Of a stretch of DNA of 64,000 bases, positions 1 to 8,364 are shown in pieces. The position numbers and the translations under genes were made by a program. Numbering within the stretch: the stretch's first letter is position 1; every line of letters starts with the position of its first letter. This DNA is from UBA3305 sp002373555 (GTDB taxonomy: Bacteria > Bacillota > Clostridia > Lachnospirales > Lachnospiraceae). The notes under the pieces were generated by a model. The model did no database searches and was not told where the DNA came from. It saw only the letters and a program-made list of their open reading frames with translations. The stretch is from contig CAMOER010000003.1 of the NCBI GenBank assembly GCA_946612455.1, forward strand, positions 74,989-138,988, given 5' to 3'.

Positions 1-281
1 TGGCGCTGCGGCGTGTGCAGAAAGACGTGCGCGTGATCGTGGGAGAATGGTGCATTTCCAATAAGTATGCGACAGCCGGGAAGACGGCGGAGGAGAAAAA
101 GAAACGTTTCCGCGAAGTTGCGAAGATGCAGCTCGCCGCCTGGAATGAAGCGTACGGCTGGTTCTACTGGAACTACCAGCTGCTGCGCGACCGGAACGAA
201 CCGACGGATGAGGAATGGAAGGAGAGCTGGGATCTGGCCAGATGCATCGGCAGAGGCTGGATCGAAAAAGAAGATTTCTGA
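1..281 (+). CDS. Glycoside hydrolase family 5-type enzyme, C-terminal fragment
   Basis: The frame is open from the window edge (first full codon at base 3) to the stop at 281, so this is the last 92 or so residues of a longer protein. The visible part has a beta-strand ending in VIVGEW, which is how the nucleophile glutamate strand looks in GH5 exo-glucanase-like enzymes, followed by an aromatic WFYWNYQ segment resembling the GH5 GWFFW strand. It probably cleaves a beta-glucoside, but the substrate cannot be read from this piece. The GTG at base 15 is internal. It fits the carbohydrate enzymes further along the region. Confidence 0.65.
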   Translation, partial: ALRRVQKDVRVIVGEWCISNKYATAGKTAEEKKKRFREVAKMQLAAWNEAYGWFYWNYQLLRDRNEPTDEEWKESWDLARCIGRGWIEKEDF

Positions 282-349
282 AACCGGAACAGCACCTATA
301 CGGCGGAAGGGATTCTGAAATCACTGAAGAAGGATAAGGAACAGGGAGC

Positions 350-1027
350 ATGGCAGGAGTATTGTACGGAATCGGCGTCGGCCCCGGAGATCCGGAACTG
401 ATGACACTGAAAGCCGTCAGGCTTTTAAAGGAGATGGATATCATTGCCGCGCCGGGAGAGGATGTAAGCAGGACAACGGCGTATACCATTGCCCTGCAGG
501 CGGTTCCCGAAATGACAGAGAAGGAAACGCTTCCGATTCCCATGCCGATGGTGATGGACAGAGCCGTCATTGAAGAATCTCACCGCAAAGGGGCAGCGGA
601 AATTGCCGGAAAGCTTGCAGAAGGAAAAAATGTAGGGTTCATCACCCTGGGAGATCCGACAGTCTATTCCACCTTTTCTTATATTGAAAAAATCGTCAGG
701 GAAATGGGATACCGGACCGTTTATGTCAGCGGAATTCCCTCATTCTGCGCCGCTGCGGCGGCGATGGGCATCCCTCTGGCGGAGTGGCAGGAAAGCCTGC
801 ATGTGATCCCGGCCATCCATCGTCCGGATCAAAGAATCGGGGACGGGGGAAACTATGTCTTCATGAAGAGCGGCAGGAAGCTGAGTGAAGTCAGAAAGAT
901 CCTCAAAGAGAGCGGGAAGAATGCTGTGATGGTCGAGAACTGCGGCATGCCGGATGAGAAAAGATATCACAGTGTGGATGAGATCCCGGATGAGGCGGGT
1001 TATTTCGCGCTCGTGATTGCCAAATAG
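350..1027 (+). CDS. cbiL: Precorrin-2 / cobalt-factor II C20-methyltransferase
   Basis: This 225-residue protein is a SAM-dependent tetrapyrrole methylase. It opens with YGIGVGPGDPELMTLKA, the glycine-rich motif of the family, and has GFITLGDPTVYSTF near residue 105 and VSGIPSF near 127, the usual second and third binding loops. Length and motifs fit CbiL/CobI, which methylates C20 of (cobalt-)precorrin-2 in cobalamin synthesis. The ATG at 350 follows a GGAACAGGGA stretch. No other cobalamin gene is in the window, so the gene is either isolated or the end of a cluster lying left of the edge, although a GH5-type gene intervenes. Confidence 0.88.
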   Translation: MAGVLYGIGVGPGDPELMTLKAVRLLKEMDIIAAPGEDVSRTTAYTIALQAVPEMTEKETLPIPMPMVMDRAVIEESHRKGAAEIAGKLAEGKNVGFITLGDPTVYSTFSYIEKIVREMGYRTVYVSGIPSFCAAAAAMGIPLAEWQESLHVIPAIHRPDQRIGDGGNYVFMKSGRKLSEVRKILKESGKNAVMVENCGMPDEKRYHSVDEIPDEAGYFALVIAK

Positions 1028-1073
1028 AAAAGGATGGGCGGACACCCAGCTAAGGAGATCCGATTTTTTCAGC

Positions 1074-1120
1074 TAAAAAAGCGGACCAGGGAATAATTTA
1101 TCTCTGGTCCGCTTGGTATT
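1074..1120. terminator. Bidirectional hairpin terminator
   Basis: AGCGGACCAGGG (1080-1091) pairs with CTCTGGTCCGCT (1102-1113), with one mismatch near the loop. The left flank is an A-run that becomes the U-tract for leftward transcripts; the right flank is TTGGTATTTT. It separates the convergent cbiL and nhaC-type genes. Confidence 0.85.
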
Positions 1121-1142
1121 TTGCTGACTTGTCAAATGAATT

Positions 1143-2522
1143 TTATTCTTCCATCATCCGCCCCCAGCCGGTAAAGGAAGCGATCAGGAATACGAGAAAC
1201 AGTGTAAATGCATACAGTGTTCCTCCCGCAACGGAAACAGGCGACAAACCGGTGAGCGCTGATCCGATAAAAACGAATACGCTTAGGAAAGGAATAATGG
1301 CCGGAAGACTGTTTGCAGTACCAGTGAGCAGATTGGCTCTTCTGTAAGGATGAATATTCTTGGCAGAGCCGATTTTGTTAAGGATGGGACCAAATGTTAG
1401 GATGGATGCACTGGTGACGCCTCCGAAGAGGATCGTTGTAGCAGAAATGCCAATCATGCATGCGATTTCCGCGCCGGAAGCCGTCTTTGCCATTTTGCTG
1501 TCGAGGATCGCGTTTGCAACTGAATCCAGCATACCGGCATCTGTGAGCACACCCATGATTCCAAAGACGGAAATGACCAGCGCAACAGTGGGAAGAATAC
1601 CATTGATACCATCGATCAGATATCCGACAGCGACATTGTTGGCAGGATCATTGGCGAATACATCTGCAAAGGTGAAAAGGCCTGCGAGAAGACCGACGAC
1701 GGTTCCAACGGAAAGACCGACAAGGATACCTGCGAAAATATTTCTGGTCTTTGTGGAGACAAAGAGCATCAGGACAACAGGAATCAGCATGAACAGTGTT
1801 CTGGGATTGGAAGCCGCTTCGATGGCGCCGCCCTGGTAAGTGCCGCCCATGCCCCCAAGAATGGCAAAGAGCAGAAATGCAGGAATACCTGCTGCCAGTG
1901 AGTAGCGCAGTCTGCTGACGACTACACCTCCGATATCCGCCGGATGGCCATCCTTAAAAAGCTGGGTGGAGGCAGAAGCGATCGTGGTATCGGAAACCGG
2001 TGCAAGGTTATCACCGAAGATTCCGCCGGAAACGATACAGCCGGCCATCCACATGGGACCTGCACCAAGGATCATACCCGCCGGATAGAAGATCGGAAAT
2101 GCGATGAACATTGTTCCGATCGAAGAACCTGTTGCGGTTGATACAATACAGGTAGCCAGGAAGGTAAACGCTACGAACAGACCTCCTTTGAGACCAATAC
2201 TGTTGGCAAGCCATACAAATCCGCTGGAAATACCGCAGATCTTGATCAGCTGGCTGAACATTCCAACCAGCAGAAGAATAATGATGACGGAGACAGAGGT
2301 GATCGAGGAAATTCCCTTGATCGCACTATCCCAGTATGCGGAATAGCTTTTGCAGAACAGACCGCCGATCAGCAGTCCGATAAAGCCGCCGACAGCAAGC
2401 GCTTCCATATTAAAAGCTTTAAATCCGATAAAGAGTACGATACAGAAAAATACATAAATTGCAACGGGAACAAGAGACAGTGCCATTCCACCCCGGAATT
2501 CAAGCGTTTTGTTCTCTTCCAT
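1143..2522 (-). CDS. nhaC: NhaC-family Na+/H+ antiporter-like transporter
   Basis: A 459-residue polytopic membrane protein with about twelve hydrophobic segments. The central SGGIFGDNLAPVSDTTIAS motif (about residues 164-182) is the hallmark of the NhaC/ion-transporter superfamily, and a matching inverted half lies toward the C terminus. NhaC proteins exchange Na+ for H+, and relatives exchange organic acids such as malate and lactate. It is the last gene of a leftward run with an aminotransferase and RidA, so it may carry the amino acid or keto acid handled by those enzymes; that is inference. The start follows AAAGGAGAG. Confidence 0.85.
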   Translation of the reverse strand: MEENKTLEFRGGMALSLVPVAIYVFFCIVLFIGFKAFNMEALAVGGFIGLLIGGLFCKSYSAYWDSAIKGISSITSVSVIIILLLVGMFSQLIKICGISSGFVWLANSIGLKGGLFVAFTFLATCIVSTATGSSIGTMFIAFPIFYPAGMILGAGPMWMAGCIVSGGIFGDNLAPVSDTTIASASTQLFKDGHPADIGGVVVSRLRYSLAAGIPAFLLFAILGGMGGTYQGGAIEAASNPRTLFMLIPVVLMLFVSTKTRNIFAGILVGLSVGTVVGLLAGLFTFADVFANDPANNVAVGYLIDGINGILPTVALVISVFGIMGVLTDAGMLDSVANAILDSKMAKTASGAEIACMIGISATTILFGGVTSASILTFGPILNKIGSAKNIHPYRRANLLTGTANSLPAIIPFLSVFVFIGSALTGLSPVSVAGGTLYAFTLFLVFLIASFTGWGRMMEE

Positions 2523-2546
2523 TTCAGGACTCTCCTTTCATCCGTT

Positions 2547-3776
2547 TTATCTGACTCCGATGTGCTTCTTCTCTGCCAGCCTGTGAAGTGCATCTGCCAT
2601 GCGGTCAAGCGCTGCAAAGCAGTCGGAGTCATTCCAGAAACAGCCGGTGACGACACGCAGATGCCCCTGGCCCATTGTGCCGTAGAACTTGCCGTCATTT
2701 ACATTGACACGGGCTTCTTCGATCAGATACTTGGTGATCTCGGTGGAAGTGCCAAGGCCGGAGATGTTGATCCAGATGCAGAACGTAGCCTCTGGCATTT
2801 TCATCGATACACCTGGAATGGAATTGAACAGATCAAATGCGTATTTCCTCCGGTTGTCATATTTCTGCATGTAGTCTGCAATGAAGCTGTCGTCTTCGAA
2901 GGCCGGCATGACAGCCAGCTGGCCAAGGGTGCTTGTCGCGCCCTGCATATTGACGGCAGATCCATAATAAACATCCATGATCACATCGTTTGCGTAGATC
3001 CAGCCGACCCGCAGTCCGCTCAGAGCCATTCCTTTTGAGGCGGAACAAACGGTAACGGTACGTTCCCACATGCCGGGAATGGAAGCCATGCTGATCATCG
3101 GGGCGCCATCAAAAACAGTATCCTCAAAAGCCTGGTCCGCGACACAGACAAGATCGTTTTTAATACAGAATGCGGCCAGCTCCTCCAGTTCCCTCTTTGT
3201 ATAGCAGACGCCGGTGGGATTGTTGGGATTTGTCAGAAGGACCATTTTTGTCTTATCGGTAAGGCGTTTTTCATATTCTTCGATGCGAAGGTGCCATCCA
3301 TCTTCTTCATAACTGGGGACTCTGACTGTGACTCCGCCTAAAAGTTCCGCATTCAGAAAATTGCTTCCGTAGCTGGGATCATGGACCATTACTTCGTCGC
3401 CGGGATTGATCCAGGGAGCCATTGCGAACATCAGACCGACATCAGAACCGGGATTGATGATGATATTTCGCTGCGGGTCAAGGTCGATGCCAAATCTTTC
3501 CTTTGTGCGCTTTGCAATCAGGGTCTTAAGATCCGGACTTCCGATCGGCATAATATAATGGGCAGGCGCTCCGCTTTTGATCGCCTGGATCGCGGCTTTC
3601 TCCACTGATTCCGGAAGAGAGGGATCGGGCATAAATGGATCCGCCCAGCTCATCATGGCAACGCCCATTTCTTTCATTCTTTCCTGTACATCTCCGACAT
3701 CGGCTTTCTCGGTTACAGAGAATAATCCGCCGTCAAGCTGCGCAAACGCAGGCCTCATTAATTCTTTAATACTCAT
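2547..3776 (-). CDS. PLP-dependent class I/II aminotransferase
   Basis: A 409-residue fold-type I enzyme. NPNNPTG at residues 183-189 and Asp214 in VADQAFED are the cofactor-binding landmarks. The PLP lysine is Lys248 in SASKGMALSGLRVGW. It should transaminate an amino acid to its 2-oxo acid; specificity cannot be read from sequence. The N-terminal 40 residues are unlike plain aspartate aminotransferases. It lies between ridA upstream and the NhaC gene downstream, with 24-30 bp gaps, and looks like the middle gene of a three-gene operon. The start follows AAAGGAAAG. Confidence 0.88.
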   Translation of the reverse strand: MSIKELMRPAFAQLDGGLFSVTEKADVGDVQERMKEMGVAMMSWADPFMPDPSLPESVEKAAIQAIKSGAPAHYIMPIGSPDLKTLIAKRTKERFGIDLDPQRNIIINPGSDVGLMFAMAPWINPGDEVMVHDPSYGSNFLNAELLGGVTVRVPSYEEDGWHLRIEEYEKRLTDKTKMVLLTNPNNPTGVCYTKRELEELAAFCIKNDLVCVADQAFEDTVFDGAPMISMASIPGMWERTVTVCSASKGMALSGLRVGWIYANDVIMDVYYGSAVNMQGATSTLGQLAVMPAFEDDSFIADYMQKYDNRRKYAFDLFNSIPGVSMKMPEATFCIWINISGLGTSTEITKYLIEEARVNVNDGKFYGTMGQGHLRVVTGCFWNDSDCFAALDRMADALHRLAEKKHIGVR

Positions 3777-3806
3777 CGTTCTTTCCTTTCGTCTCCTGTT
3801 TTATGT

Positions 3807-4175
3807 TTACAGCTCAGCGACAGCTTCGATCTCGCAGAGGACGCCCTTCGGAAGCGTTTTTACGGCACAACAGCTTCTTGCGGGCTTGGAAACAAAAAAT
3901 ACTGCATATACTTCGTTGAAAACAGCAAAGTCATTCATGTCTGTGATAAAGCAGGTCGTCTTGACGACTTTCTCCAGGCTGCTTCCGCCTGCTTCCAGAA
4001 CCGCTTTTACATTCAGGCAGGATCTTTCCGCCTGTGCTGAGATCCCTTCGGGAATCGTTCCGTCAGCAGGATTTACGGGGATCTGGCCGGAGCAGTATAC
4101 ATGGTTTTCGGAGATCATTCCTTGAGAGTAAGGCCCGATGGCGGCAGGTGCATTGTTGGTACTGATTGTCTGCAT
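3807..4175 (-). CDS. ridA: RidA family imine/enamine deaminase
   Basis: A 122-residue YjgF/YER057c/UK114 protein of normal length. IGPYSQG (about 13-19), YCSGQIPVNP (about 27-36) and the C-terminal PARSC...CEIEAVAEL carry the arginine and glutamate typical of active RidA. These trimers hydrolyse 2-aminoacrylate and related imines released by PLP enzymes. It is the first gene of the leftward operon with the aminotransferase and transporter, and has its own promoter with a repeated operator-like sequence over the start point. Confidence 0.92.
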   Translation of the reverse strand: MQTISTNNAPAAIGPYSQGMISENHVYCSGQIPVNPADGTIPEGISAQAERSCLNVKAVLEAGGSSLEKVVKTTCFITDMNDFAVFNEVYAVFFVSKPARSCCAVKTLPKGVLCEIEAVAEL

Positions 4176-4202
4176 GATATCCTCCTTTTACAGTGTAAGA
4201 AA

Positions 4203-4244
4203 TTTCTGTGATACAAAGATAACACGTTAAAATATTTTAGTCAA
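4203..4244 (-). promoter_or_regulatory. Promoter of ridA operon with operator-like repeat
   Basis: Read leftward, TTGACT (4239-4244) and TATCTT (4216-4221) are 17 bp apart, with TGT just before the -10 (extended type). The predicted start, near 4209, falls inside TTTCTGTGATACAA (4203-4216), an exact copy of a sequence at 4371-4384 in front of the divergent regulator gene. Confidence 0.75.
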
Positions 4245-4370
4245 TAGAAAAATAAATAAAAATTTTTAACGCGATAATAGAAATGGTTTTCTCTTGGGAA
4301 GGGAAAATAAATCCCATAGTTTTTACAGGTAAAGGATGCAGAATTTGTCAAACAGATGGCTGAAATCCGG

Positions 4371-4385
4371 TTTCTGTGATACAAT
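4371..4385 (+). promoter_or_regulatory. Second operator-like repeat and extended -10 of the regulator gene
   Basis: TTTCTGTGATACAA is repeated here in the same orientation as at 4203. It contains TGATACAAT, an extended -10 (TGn then TACAAT at 4380-4385) placed 62 bp before the regulator start. No good -35 is seen. A protein bound here would block the promoter, so autoregulation is a reasonable inference. Confidence 0.55.
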
Positions 4386-4447
4386 GCAAAACAGGAAATC
4401 GAAAAGAGCAGCAAAGATGGATCGCAATTATTGAAAGCAGGTAGTGA

Positions 4448-5107
4448 ATGAAAAAGAAGGTGACACTTACTGATACAGATCGGGTTATACTGGAATCATA
4501 TAAAACCGTTCTGGAGGGGTTAGAACATTATCTGGGGAACAGCTATGAATTTGTGCTGCATTCTCTGGAGGATCCGGATCGGTCTGTTATTAAAATCATC
4601 AATGGCTACCATACCGGCAGAAGCGTCGGTGCACCTATTACCAATCTGGCATTGGAAATGATGGAGGCTATCGAGAATTCCGCTGACCAGGAGGATTATA
4701 TCTCCTATTTTAGTACCAATCAGAGCGGCGAACCTTTAAAATCGACCACGATCGCGATTCGCGGTACCGGAGGAGAAATCATTGGTCTTATATGCATCAA
4801 TTTTTATATGAGCACACCGTATATTGATATCCTGAAGTCGATGGGTTTCAATATGCATCTGCAGTTAAAGCCGGAGTATTTTATGGATCACCCTGAAATC
4901 AATATCCCACAGGCTGTCGTTCAGGCAAAACAGGCTGTGGAACTGAACGCGAATATTCCGTCTTCACAGCGGAATAAAGCAATTATCAGTGAACTGAATG
5001 AACAAGGTCTTTTCCGGGTGAAAAATTCCGTGGAGATGGTCTCCAAAGAGCTTGGACTGTCTGCCAATACTGTGTATCTCCATTTAAGAAGTCTGAAGAA
5101 GGAATAG
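4448..5107 (+). CDS. YheO/DauR-type transcriptional regulator (PAS-like + HTH)
   Basis: A 219-residue regulator. Residues about 10-125 match the YheO PAS-like sensor (YEFVLHSLEDPDRSVIKIINGYHTGR and GEIIGLICINF), and residues about 155-219 form the HTH_22-type helix-turn-helix ending VSKELGLSANTVYLHLRSLK. The family includes DauR, which represses D-arginine catabolism genes in Pseudomonas. It is divergent from ridA, the aminotransferase and the transporter, and its intergenic region has the same 14-bp sequence at both promoters. The simplest reading is a local, autoregulated control of the amino-acid module; the inducer is unknown. Confidence 0.82.
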   Translation: MKKKVTLTDTDRVILESYKTVLEGLEHYLGNSYEFVLHSLEDPDRSVIKIINGYHTGRSVGAPITNLALEMMEAIENSADQEDYISYFSTNQSGEPLKSTTIAIRGTGGEIIGLICINFYMSTPYIDILKSMGFNMHLQLKPEYFMDHPEINIPQAVVQAKQAVELNANIPSSQRNKAIISELNEQGLFRVKNSVEMVSKELGLSANTVYLHLRSLKKE

Positions 5108-5138
5108 AAGGAAAGCGCTGTTCGTCCGTTATCCTGAA

Positions 5139-5178
5139 AAAGGAAGGAGGCAGTCCCGACAGACAGCCTCCTTCCTTT
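5139..5178. terminator. Strong bidirectional terminator
   Basis: AAAGGAAGGAGGC (5139-5151) pairs perfectly with GCCTCCTTCCTTT (5166-5178). It ends the regulator transcript and can also stop the leftward glycosidase transcript that ends at 5255. Confidence 0.85.
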
Positions 5179-5254
5179 ACATTAAGATGTTATCTATATT
5201 TATGTTTGTTCTGTTTAAATGAGAAGCTGATGGCTGGTTCCCTGGCTTCATCTG

Positions 5255-6151
5255 TCAGATGGCTTTGATCCTCACCGCCATATACGGCCTGCCGGGAAGC
5301 TTTACGGTGAACTTTCCCTTCATGATTCCCAGATCTGTCACGGTCATGTTCCAGGTATCCAGGATTTCCACGCGGAATTCCGTCGTGTCATCGAAATGGA
5401 ACTGCCGGAAGGACGGCGCCTGGAAGCTGTAGTAGAGCAGATAATAGCTGCAGATTTCCAATCCATTCGCCGGTTCATTTTCCGGTACAGCGCATAGATC
5501 GTCCCAGTCATGGACGAATTTCTTCAGACTGGAACCGCCGGGGACATCTTTCAACACTTTCCTGAGGAAGCGGATCCGCTCCGCAGTCTTTCCTCTCAGC
5601 TCTCCGCCGTGCGACCACCAGACCGGTTCGTCCAGACGATGCGCTGGATCGGCGGGAATGATGGTCTCGCTGTGGCCGGCGTAGCCGCCGCGGATCGTCG
5701 CCTCCCAGAACCGTCGGATCATTTCTTCCGCAGTCAGATTCCCCCAGCCGTGCTGCATATTTCCTTCATAGCCGAATTCATCTACAATGACCGGTTTGCC
5801 GAACTGTTCCCGCCAGACATCCGTCTTCTCCGTCGTTACATAGGCATCCGTGCACTGGAAGGAACAGTGTGTGATCCACGGCGCGGAATGATCGAACGGA
5901 ACGATGCACTGGTGGATCGAGCGAAAGTGACCGTAACGGTCTTCCTGCATCACATAATTGCCAATAAAGTTCCAGTCATCCGTCGTTTTGTGTTTCAGCA
6001 GGCCGTACTCATTCGCCATGGACCACCAGATATTCCGGAAAGCCGCATAGCGGGAAATGATGTAGTGAAGATAGCGCTCATCCTGCGCGCGGGACATCAT
6101 CGAAAATCCCCATCGTTCGCAGGAAGACGGGTGAGAAGGAAGAAGCTTCAT
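5255..6151 (-). pseudogene. DUF4038/DUF5605-type glycoside hydrolase, 5'-truncated
   Basis: The 298 residues match the C-terminal half of secreted or cytosolic hydrolases with an N-terminal DUF5060, a DUF4038-like TIM barrel and a C-terminal DUF5605 domain. Seen here are RNIWWSMANEYGLL (acid/base strand), PVIVDEFGYEG (nucleophile strand) and a closing beta domain ending LPGRPYMAVRIKAI. The expected N-terminal domain and first half of the barrel are absent. The reading frame continues upstream of the ATG for only eight codons, then meets TAA inside a repeated element at 6172-6233. The RBS is poor. I infer truncation at that element; a functional short protein is possible but unlikely. Confidence 0.65.
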
Positions 6152-6171
6152 GATGTTTACCCCGCTTTGGT

Positions 6172-6233
6172 ATTATGTGAGCCGGGAGCCTGTCCCCCGG
6201 TTCGATTATGTGAACAGGAAGTCTGTCCCGCAG
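6172..6233. repeat. Tandem 33-bp repeat with CTGTCCC core
   Basis: Two imperfect copies start at 6172 and 6205. Both share ATTATGTGA, GG.AG and CTGTCCC in the same spacing. The leftward stop codon closing the frame of the truncated hydrolase is in ATTATG of copy 1, and the DUF3237 stop codon lies a few bases to the right of copy 2. A related CTGTCCCC-core repeat occurs at 32047-32217. Confidence 0.75.
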
Positions 6234-6239
6234 CCTGGT

Positions 6240-6671
6240 TCAGACTTCTTTCATTATATCATAAATCCGGATCTCTACGCCCCAGTCTCTGCCCTGCACT
6301 TCCGAGCGGAACTGCTGCCTGCACAGATAGTCTCCGAGCACGGGGCTGTCGGTCAGGAACCGCGGACAGGCGGGCAGCCAGGGATCATTCCGCATGACCG
6401 GTGCAAGATACCCGTTGTTCTCCACGAACAGCAGGCATTCGTTTCCTTCGCAGTCCACGCCTTTGAACATGTATTTGGCGCACATGTTGCGTGAAAGCGC
6501 CGGATTTTCGATCTGTACATCGCAGGCGCCGGGCAGGATCTCACCGGTAAAAAGATCGGATTCCACTTTTCCTGTAAAGGGAATCATTGTGACTGCGCCG
6601 TATTTGCATTCAAGGTTGGAGACCTGAGAGCTATCAGCAAATATTTGAAATACCATAATCGGTTCTGCCAT
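6240..6671 (-). CDS. DUF3237 family protein
   Basis: A 143-residue protein of the DUF3237 beta-barrel family. Its sequence pattern is typical: IPFTGKVESDLFTGEILPG near residue 30, then LSRNMCAKYMFKGVDCEGNECLLFVENNG, and a C-terminal LTDSPVLGDYL. There is no signal peptide. Biochemical function of the family is not established; members often sit beside esterases and sugar enzymes. The ATG follows AAAAGGAGAA. It lies downstream of the GPH transporter but behind a hairpin terminator, so it may be expressed at a lower level than the transporter. Confidence 0.8.
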   Translation of the reverse strand: MAEPIMVFQIFADSSQVSNLECKYGAVTMIPFTGKVESDLFTGEILPGACDVQIENPALSRNMCAKYMFKGVDCEGNECLLFVENNGYLAPVMRNDPWLPACPRFLTDSPVLGDYLCRQQFRSEVQGRDWGVEIRIYDIMKEV

Positions 6672-6693
6672 GTTTCATTCTCCTTTTGATAAG

Positions 6694-6734
6694 AAAAGAG
6701 TCAGGAGAGATAGGATATTTCTCTTGACTCTTTT
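6694..6734. terminator. Hairpin terminator between transporter and DUF3237 gene
   Basis: AAAAGAGTCAGGAGA (6694-6708) pairs with TCTCTTGACTCTTTT (6720-6734) with one mismatch. The left arm ends in an A-run, giving a U-tract to leftward transcripts leaving the transporter gene at 6778. Confidence 0.75.
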
Positions 6735-6777
6735 GTACTTTGAAAATCTGCAGAGGATTCTTCTTCAGATCTCTGAT

Positions 6778-8187
6778 TTATGCAGTTTCCTGCAGCTTTT
6801 TGATATCACGCTCACAGTGATAGAACAGAAGGAAGAGCACAAACATTGCGCCGGCCATGATCGCAGGGATCCAGCCGTACATGAATTTGATCGCGACGGT
6901 AACGGATTCGGGCTGAGCAATGCCCTGTGCGTCGAGGGCTCCGTCAAAACCGGCTGCTGCGAGCACCCATCCGAAGATCGCCTGGCCAAGACCGAGACCG
7001 ATCTTCTGCGCGGCGGAGATACCGGCGTTGCCCATGCCAACGGTATCGATTCCGGTCTTCAGCTTGCCGAATGTTACCGTGTCAGCGACCATGCCGAGCG
7101 CCATGCCGCCGGCGAATCCAACACCGAGTCCCTTAAGAATGTTGCTGGCGATCAGAAGGGCGGGAGCGGTAAATACTGCAGATCCTACAAAGCCGATTGC
7201 CATGACAAGCATGCCGAGCGTGTAGATCTTTTCCTTGGAGATCTTCTTCATCATGAACGGCGTTACGAACATGATCCCGAACTGGGCAATGGAGATCGCA
7301 TTGGCGAGCATTCCGTACTGGCCCATATCATAGAGCACATACTGGCTGAAGAAAACGGTTCCCATCGAATAGAAGATGATGATCGCGAAAACAACGAAGT
7401 TGCCGAGCGTAAGAAGCATCCAGTACTTGTTGGAGAGAAGCGCCTTGACAGTCTCCATGACGTTTTCGTTCTTTGCATTCCTCTGTTCACCATTTTCACC
7501 ATTGTCTGCCGCGAAGCCGAGCTTCACGCGCTCTTTGGTGTTGAAAACACAGAACAGGGAGACGACTACCATGATTGCACAAAAGATAGCCATTGTGAAA
7601 GTAAAGGATCGCTGCGTAAAATCTGTATTGGGGTTTTCGGAAAACTTGTGGAGAAGAATCGGGAAAGCGGAGTTTACGAAAACATTGCCGAGCGTCTGGA
7701 AGATCTGCTGGATGTTGCCGAGGAGTCCTCTCTCATAGGAGTTCCTGGTCACAAGGCCGACCATCGAGTAGAAGGGGACCAGCATACCGGTCAGGCAGAC
7801 CGCATTGGTGATGTTGTAGATCAGGAAGATGTAAATGTACTTTACAGTATCCGGGAAGTTGGGAGGCAGATAAAAAAGCAGCATCGTGGAGATGGCAAAA
7901 GGAATGCACATTCTCAGAAGCCATACTCTGGCTTTGCCCATCTTTGAGTTCGTGCGGTCGACGATACGGCCCATGATCAGGTCGGAAATACCGTCAAAGA
8001 CTTTAGAAACTGCAAGGATCGTAGCAATAATGCCGGCGTTCATTCCGACTGCGGAAGTGAAGTAGATCGTCATGAAGGCGCCGATAATGCCGTTGATCAT
8101 GTTGAAGGCAAATCCGCCGGAACCGTAGGCCAGTCTTTCTCCCCAGCCGAGGGAGGCGTTGGGATCGTCATGTTTGGTGGTGAGCAT
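6778..8187 (-). CDS. GPH-family sugar:cation symporter (MFS)
   Basis: A 469-residue polytopic membrane protein of the glycoside-pentoside-hexuronide family (MelB/XylP type). The N-terminal LGWGERLAYGSGGFAFNMI, DGISDLIMGRIVDRTNSKMGKARVW and LVPFYSMVGLVTRNSYERG stretches are the conserved cytoplasmic and helix motifs. It should import a glycoside or uronide with Na+ or H+. I place the start at 8187 because AAAGGAG lies 7 bp before it; a longer frame to 8208 has no RBS. It is probably the uptake step for the neighbouring glycosidases and esterase. A possible AraC operator lies about 120 bp upstream. Confidence 0.9.
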   Translation of the reverse strand: MLTTKHDDPNASLGWGERLAYGSGGFAFNMINGIIGAFMTIYFTSAVGMNAGIIATILAVSKVFDGISDLIMGRIVDRTNSKMGKARVWLLRMCIPFAISTMLLFYLPPNFPDTVKYIYIFLIYNITNAVCLTGMLVPFYSMVGLVTRNSYERGLLGNIQQIFQTLGNVFVNSAFPILLHKFSENPNTDFTQRSFTFTMAIFCAIMVVVSLFCVFNTKERVKLGFAADNGENGEQRNAKNENVMETVKALLSNKYWMLLTLGNFVVFAIIIFYSMGTVFFSQYVLYDMGQYGMLANAISIAQFGIMFVTPFMMKKISKEKIYTLGMLVMAIGFVGSAVFTAPALLIASNILKGLGVGFAGGMALGMVADTVTFGKLKTGIDTVGMGNAGISAAQKIGLGLGQAIFGWVLAAAGFDGALDAQGIAQPESVTVAIKFMYGWIPAIMAGAMFVLFLLFYHCERDIKKLQETA

Positions 8188-8270
8188 TGTCTTTCTCCTT
8201 TCGTTCATCCCATATGGATGTGCGTTTTTTCTATGTGTGCTCAGCAGAGCAGTGTGTTGTTTCTGGATAA

Positions 8271-8322
8271 AGAGTACTTCATTTCTGTCGGCACGAATAC
8301 CGTTATTCTGCTTATTTTGTCC
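8271..8322 (-). promoter_or_regulatory. Possible AraC-type operator and -10 of the GPH symporter
   Basis: Read leftward, GGACAAAATAAGCAGA (8307-8322) resembles the site in front of the clan GH-A gene (12 of 16 positions). After a further 30 bp comes TACTCT (8271-8276) in -10 position. The match is weaker than the other two sites. Confidence 0.35.
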
Positions 8323-8364
8323 TTATTATGACACATGTGAGAAGGCGATTGAGAGAATAAAATG

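Noticed and set aside
6670..7947. 425-residue open frame antisense to the GPH symporter
   Set aside because: His/Glu/Asp-rich composition typical of the complement of membrane helices; the sense frame is a clear transporter.
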